NCBI RefSeq assembly: GCF_039889165.1
Contig: NZ_JAYMYY010000005.1
Coordinates: 248,001 to 312,000 of the forward strand
From: Pseudocitrobacter cyperus
Lineage (GTDB): Bacteria > Pseudomonadota > Gammaproteobacteria > Enterobacterales > Enterobacteriaceae
Direction of reading: 5' to 3'
DNA length: 64,000 nt
Under the pieces are notes generated by a model. The model worked only from the letters and a program-made list of their open reading frames with translations. It ran no database searches and was not told where the DNA came from. Position 1 is the first letter of the stretch, and every line of letters begins with the position of its first letter. Shown piece after piece: positions 60,209 to 64,000 of the stretch. Position numbers and translations under genes: made by a program.

Positions 60209-62410
60209 TCACCGCAGTTTAATCCGTAACAACCGCAGCGCGTTCAGCGTGACCAGCACCGTCGCCCCGGTATCCGCCAGCACCGCCAGCCACAACCCGG
60301 TTATGCCGAGCAGGGTGGTGACGAGGAAAATGCCTTTTAACCCCAGCGCGATTGCGATGTTCTGCCGCACATTGGCGTGGGTTGCTCGTGCCAGGCGCAG
60401 CATCTGCGCCAGCCCGGTCAGGCGGTTGTGAGTCAACGCGGCGTCAGCGGTTTCCAGCGCCACATCACTGCCGCTGCCCATCGCGATACCTATGGTCGAC
60501 GCTTTCATCGCCGGCGCGTCGTTAATCCCATCTCCAACCATCGCCAGCGGCGCTTTGGCATTCAGCGCCGTCACCTCGCTGACTTTATCTGCGGGTAACA
60601 GCCCGGCGCGGAAATCGAGCCCCAGTTCGCCCGCGATGGCGGCGGCCGCGCGTGGGTTATCACCGGTCAGGATAATGCCCTGGATGCCCAGCGTATGCAG
60701 GGTATTGATAGCTTCACGGGCATCATCACGCAGAGTATCGCGCAGCGCCAGCACACCCAGCAGTGTCTCGTCGCGCGTTATCAGCACCACCGTGTTACCG
60801 GCTTTTTCCAGTTCTTCGATCTGCGTCTGATGAGCATCCGCCGGGAATTTACCCGCCGCGCAAATCAGAATGCGTTGCCCATTAACGTCTGCTTCAATAC
60901 CGGAACCGGCCAGCGTGCGCTGGTTGTCGGCTGAGGGTAGCGTTAGCTGGCGCTGTTGCGCTTCACGAACAATGGCTTGCGCCAGCGGGTGGGTTGAACC
61001 CTGTTCCACGGCGGCAGCCAATTTCAGCAGATGATTTTCGTCCAGGTCGGCGGTGGCGACAATCGCCGTTACCTGCGGTTTGCCGATGGTCAGGGTACCG
61101 GTTTTATCGAATGCCACCTGCTGAATACGACCCAGTTGTTCCAGTGCGGCACCGCCTTTAATCAACGCGCCGTAGCGTGCGGCGGTTGCCAGGCCAGAGG
61201 TAATCGCCGCCGGGGTGGAGATCACCAGCGCGCACGGGCAGCCAATCAGTAGCAGCGTCAGGCCTTTGTAGATCCACTCCAGCCACGGCGCGGAGAACGC
61301 CAGCGGCGGCACCAGCGCAACCAGCAGCGCCACGACCATAATTGCCGGGGTGTAAATGCGGCTGAAGCGGTCAATAAAACGTTCAATGGGCGCGCGACGC
61401 TCTTCTGCTTCTTCTATTAAACGCAGAATACGGTCGATGGCGCTGTCGCCGGGCTGCGACGTCACGGTGATTTGCACCAGACGGTCAACGCTGGTGGCGC
61501 CAGCGCTGACGCGCTCGCCCGCACTGTGTTCCACCGGAATAGATTCACCGGTTAAGGCGCTTTCATCAAAGCTGGCGAAAGGTGAGAGCAGCGTACCATC
61601 AGCAGGTAGACGCCCGCCCGCTGCCACTTCAATCACGTCACCAGGGCGTAAATCCTGCTGCGCTATCGTTTCACGCAGGTCGCCACGCACGCGCACGGCG
61701 GTATCCGGTTTCAGCGCCATTAATGCACTGACGCCCTGACGTGCGCGGGTCGCCGCCCAGCCTTCCAGCCGCTCGCCAATGAGAAACAGCAGCAGCACCA
61801 TCGCCGCTTCCGCCGTTGCACCAATAAACAGTGCGCCAATGGCTGCGACGCTCATCAGCGTTTCAATAGCAAACCAACTCCCGCTCTTAATCAGGCGCAG
61901 CGCCTGACGGGCTACCGGATAAAGTCCAACCAGGGTGGTGGCGATAAATGCGGCATTGCCGAGCGGATGATTGAAATGCTCCAGCCCCCAACTGATAGCC
62001 ATCAGCAGGGTTAGCAGGATGAGCGGCAGGTTCTCGCGCAGGCGGGAAGGCGTTTCTTCCGCTTCAGGAGAATGGGTATCACGCAGGGTGTAACCGGCGG
62101 CAGTCACTGCCTTTTCCACCTGCGCGCGAATGTCGTTATCGGCATCGACCAGCAACTTTTCGGTGGCGAACAGGACTTTGACCTGGTTAACGCCGGGGAT
62201 CTGGCTTACCGCCGTTTCGACTTTGCGCGCGCAGGCGGCGCAGTCCATGCCATCGACAAGCCAGCTATAGCGGGCATCCGGCAGGCTGTCGGCAACGGTA
62301 GATGCGCACTCGCCGTCGCAGCAGCAGTCGTCCGTTTTGGCGGGCGCAGGGGTAAACTTCAGCGAGGAAAACTGCGGCGCTTTAGCGGGCTTCGTCTCTG
62401 GAGTCGACAT
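60209..62410 (-). CDS. zntA: Zn/Cd/Pb-exporting P1B-type ATPase ZntA
   Basis: ZntA pumps Zn(II), Cd(II) and Pb(II) out of the cytosol. The 733-residue protein has a Cys-rich N-terminal DDCCCDGEC (27-35), the metal-binding GMDCAAC (54-60), the transport-site CPC in GCPCALVISTP, phosphorylation motif DKTGT and hinge GDGINDAP. Length equals E. coli ZntA within one residue. A ZntR-type promoter lies just upstream. Confidence 0.98.
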   Translation of the reverse strand: MSTPETKPAKAPQFSSLKFTPAPAKTDDCCCDGECASTVADSLPDARYSWLVDGMDCAACARKVETAVSQIPGVNQVKVLFATEKLLVDADNDIRAQVEKAVTAAGYTLRDTHSPEAEETPSRLRENLPLILLTLLMAISWGLEHFNHPLGNAAFIATTLVGLYPVARQALRLIKSGSWFAIETLMSVAAIGALFIGATAEAAMVLLLFLIGERLEGWAATRARQGVSALMALKPDTAVRVRGDLRETIAQQDLRPGDVIEVAAGGRLPADGTLLSPFASFDESALTGESIPVEHSAGERVSAGATSVDRLVQITVTSQPGDSAIDRILRLIEEAEERRAPIERFIDRFSRIYTPAIMVVALLVALVPPLAFSAPWLEWIYKGLTLLLIGCPCALVISTPAAITSGLATAARYGALIKGGAALEQLGRIQQVAFDKTGTLTIGKPQVTAIVATADLDENHLLKLAAAVEQGSTHPLAQAIVREAQQRQLTLPSADNQRTLAGSGIEADVNGQRILICAAGKFPADAHQTQIEELEKAGNTVVLITRDETLLGVLALRDTLRDDAREAINTLHTLGIQGIILTGDNPRAAAAIAGELGLDFRAGLLPADKVSEVTALNAKAPLAMVGDGINDAPAMKASTIGIAMGSGSDVALETADAALTHNRLTGLAQMLRLARATHANVRQNIAIALGLKGIFLVTTLLGITGLWLAVLADTGATVLVTLNALRLLRIKLR

Positions 62411-62448
62411 GGTATCCTCCGGTTAATGATCGTTGTTTCATTAAACGC

Positions 62449-62480
62449 AGCATACACTCTGGAGTCGACTCCAGAGTCAA
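62449..62480 (-). promoter_or_regulatory. ZntR-controlled promoter of zntA
   Basis: A perfect 22-bp palindrome with arms ACTCTGGAGTC/GACTCCAGAGT (62456-62477) lies between -35 TTGACT (62480-62475) and -10 TATGCT (62454-62449). The 20-bp spacer is overlong, the hallmark of MerR-family activation. It is nearly identical to the E. coli zntA promoter. Confidence 0.95.
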
Positions 62481-62488
62481 GAGCCATT

Positions 62489-63115
62489 TTACAGATAGAG
62501 CGCGCGGACAATCAAAAAGTGCCCGGCAAAGTAGCAGGCCGACGAAATGGCATTATCGGCGCGGAAGCGATAACGATAGTGGCTCACCAGCCAGACGATA
62601 TTCCCCAGCAACAGCAGCGCCGCGCCGACGAACCCGGAAAGCGCCGGGCTGGTAGGACGCAGGAACCACAGTTCACCCGCCAGCCAGACCATCACCAGCG
62701 TCATGGCGATAAAGGTTGCGACAGGTATACGGAGTTCTTCCAGCTTGCTCCAGATAACGGCCAGCAGCAGCGCGCCAATCACCAGCAATACCAGCGGCAG
62801 CGGCCAGAAGAAGCTGAGCGTCATCTGGCTGGCAAACCAAATGGTATACAGCAGATGCGACAGGAAGAAGGCGCCGATGGCATAGAGCAGACGCTGGCGT
62901 GGTAAAAGCGTAAGCGCATCGCCAACCAGAGAAGCACAGAGCCCTGCAACCACCAGATAGCCAACGGCCTCAAACATCGGCGCTTGCCAGGCGAGAAACA
63001 GAAGAAGAATAAGGGTGACCGGTTTAAACACCCAGCGCTGCCAGGCCGGGCCACGGTATGACGCATCGACATATAGCCATGCGGATAAGCAGACAGCAAT
63101 AAACGACCAAAGCAT
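62489..63115 (-). CDS. yhhN: Inner-membrane protein YhhN (TMEM86-like)
   Basis: A 208-residue protein with about seven to eight membrane helices, of the YhhN/TMEM86 family. Eukaryotic TMEM86B is a lysoplasmalogenase; the bacterial role is unproven. Family stretches include LVGDALTLLPRQRLLYAIGAFFLSHLLYTI in two adjoining helices. It lies upstream of zntA on the same strand but zntA has its own promoter. Divergent from yhhM. Confidence 0.92.
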   Translation of the reverse strand: MLWSFIAVCLSAWLYVDASYRGPAWQRWVFKPVTLILLLFLAWQAPMFEAVGYLVVAGLCASLVGDALTLLPRQRLLYAIGAFFLSHLLYTIWFASQMTLSFFWPLPLVLLVIGALLLAVIWSKLEELRIPVATFIAMTLVMVWLAGELWFLRPTSPALSGFVGAALLLLGNIVWLVSHYRYRFRADNAISSACYFAGHFLIVRALYL

Positions 63116-63250
63116 ATTAAGTCCCTGTTATCATTAATGGGGTATTACACGCGTAGTCCTGGTCTTCAGTGTAGTGTTCATGGGCGGTCAATGACAATCG
63201 TCTTCCATGCCGTATTGCCCGAATTGCGTAAATTCTTATGAGATATGATG

Positions 63251-63607
63251 ATGAGTAAGATGCCGTTGTTTTTCGTCATTGTGGTCGCAATCATCGTGAT
63301 TGCCGCGTCGTTTCGCTTTGTGCAGCAGCGGCGGGAAAAGCAGGAAAACGACGCCGCGCCGCTGTTGCAAAAACGCGTTGTGGTCAGCAACAAGCGTGAA
63401 AAAGTGCTGAACGACCGTCGTTCGCGCCAGCAAACGGAAATTCCTGCGGGCAGTACCCTGCGCTACGACGTGAGCTTTAAACCGGAAGCGGGCGGACTGG
63501 AGATGAGTTTCCGTCTCGACGGCGCGCAGTATCATGCGTTGACGGTGGGCGACAAAGGCGTGCTGAGTTATAAAGGCTCGCGGTTTGTGGCGTTTAAGGC
63601 AGATTAA
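63251..63607 (+). CDS. yhhM: DUF2500-family protein YhhM
   Basis: A 118-residue protein with an N-terminal membrane helix (about 3-20) and a small soluble domain rich in beta strands (SFKPEAGGLEMSFRLDGAQYHAL, VGDKGVLSYKGSRF). The DUF2500 family has no known function. Three ATGs occur in a row at 63245-63253; the third gives the E. coli N-terminus (MSK). Confidence 0.9.
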   Translation: MSKMPLFFVIVVAIIVIAASFRFVQQRREKQENDAAPLLQKRVVVSNKREKVLNDRRSRQQTEIPAGSTLRYDVSFKPEAGGLEMSFRLDGAQYHALTVGDKGVLSYKGSRFVAFKAD

Positions 63608-63610
63608 CAG

Positions 63611-63636
63611 GCCGGATAAGCGCAGCGCCATCCGGC
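63611..63636. repeat. REP-like palindrome between yhhM and yhhL
   Basis: GCCGGAT (63611-63617) and ATCCGGC (63630-63636) form the outer stem of a REP/PU-type unit with a GC-rich inner part. It lies between convergent gene ends. Confidence 0.85.
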
Positions 63637-63652
63637 AAATAACAGAGAACGA

Positions 63653-63925
63653 CTACTTCTTCTTCGGCATGATTTTCTTCTGCCACACCAGCAGTTCAAA
63701 GACGCCAAACAGGAAGATGCGCACCTTCTCGCCTTTGGTCATTTGCGGGCCGTCTTTCGGCATGGTGGACTGCAGCAGCGCCAGTTGCATACCGTGCATC
63801 AGCACCATAAACACCAGCGCGACGTTAACGAAAATATTCAGCGGACGCGGGAAGGGCTGGATGAGATTGAGCACCAAAAATGCCCAGACGCATAGCATCA
63901 GCAAGCGACCAAAATTAATCAGCAT
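63653..63925 (-). CDS. yhhL: DUF1145-type membrane protein YhhL
   Basis: A 90-residue protein with two to three membrane helices and a Lys-rich C-terminus. The ATG at 63925 gives MLINFGRLLMLCVW, as in E. coli YhhL; the longer ORF extends into rsmD. It overlaps the 3' end of rsmD by 11 bp, so rsmD-yhhL are co-transcribed. Function unknown. Confidence 0.92.
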   Translation of the reverse strand: MLINFGRLLMLCVWAFLVLNLIQPFPRPLNIFVNVALVFMVLMHGMQLALLQSTMPKDGPQMTKGEKVRIFLFGVFELLVWQKKIMPKKK

Positions 63926-64000
63926 CGTTTTCTCCTTGTGCTTCACGATGGTACAGGCGATATGCCACCTGACCGGCAACCTTCTCGCGATGCAGCGCCC
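63915..64000 (-). CDS. rsmD: 16S rRNA m2G966 methyltransferase RsmD, C-terminal fragment
   Basis: The last 28 codons of rsmD enter from the right edge of the window. The visible C-terminus (ALHREKVAGQVAYRLYHREA followed by a short acidic tail) closely matches E. coli RsmD. The gene is cut only by the window edge. It overlaps yhhL by 11 bp. Confidence 0.9.
   Translation of the reverse strand, partial: ALHREKVAGQVAYRLYHREAQGENDAD

Overview
The window is a chromosomal segment of an Enterobacteriaceae genome. Gene order and protein sequences follow the E. coli/Salmonella bcs-yhj-gor-prlC-usp-pit-yhi-yhh-zntA-rsmD backbone almost gene for gene. Several insertions that E. coli K-12 lacks at these places (a lysozyme-fold/HEPN-type membrane protein pair, an Rrf2/NADH dehydrogenase-like pair, padC with a LysR regulator, a TRAP transporter) suggest a relative such as Enterobacter, Citrobacter, Leclercia or Lelliottia. 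The species cannot be fixed from this sequence alone. No rRNA, tRNA, CRISPR array, insertion sequence or prophage was seen.

Layout. 1-340: an Ldr-type toxic peptide with its antisense Rdl RNA. 341-14426: the complete type II cellulose cluster, bcsGFE on the minus strand and bcsRQABZC on the plus strand, with a shared divergent promoter region. 14693-24021: pdeK, dctA, yhjJ, kdgK (minus), pdeH, yhjG. 24156-29682: yhjE, yhjD and yhjC (minus), an SDR oxidoreductase and the LuxR-type yhjB. 29638-31888: a catalytically degenerate GH24 lysozyme divergent from a membrane protein with HEPN-like and ankyrin-like parts. 31915-40028: treF, a YjiK-like protein, gor, rlmJ (minus), then prlC-rsmJ. 40142-42067: an NDH-2-like flavoprotein divergent from an Rrf2 Fe-S regulator with a perfect operator palindrome. 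42138-46311: uspA, uspB, pitA, yhiN. 46641-51564: the yhiI-rbbA-yhhJ ABC export operon behind a long leader. 51548-53035: LysR/padC. 53039-57184: yhhT, yhhS, dcrB, yhhQ (behind a probable preQ1-I riboswitch), tusA. 57370-60168: a DctPQM TRAP transporter. 60209-64000: zntA, yhhN, yhhM, yhhL and the 3' end of rsmD.

How it fits together. The first third is a cyclic-di-GMP/cellulose module: BcsA and BcsE both carry c-di-GMP binding motifs, and two phosphodiesterases (PdeK, PdeH) lie close by, PdeH behind a textbook flagellar sigma-28 promoter. Carbon-acid metabolism is a second theme (dctA, kdgK, the TRAP operon). The TRAP promoter carries a near-perfect CRP site and a KdgR-like box that shares a 12-nt core with a box upstream of kdgK, which argues that the transporter serves sugar acids.

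Four copies of a roughly 110-bp double-hairpin intergenic repeat lie at gene 3' ends. Two REP-like palindromes flank the zntA-yhhM region. The least explained loci are the pseudo-lysozyme/HEPN-like pair, the Rrf2/flavoprotein pair and the yhiI leader.
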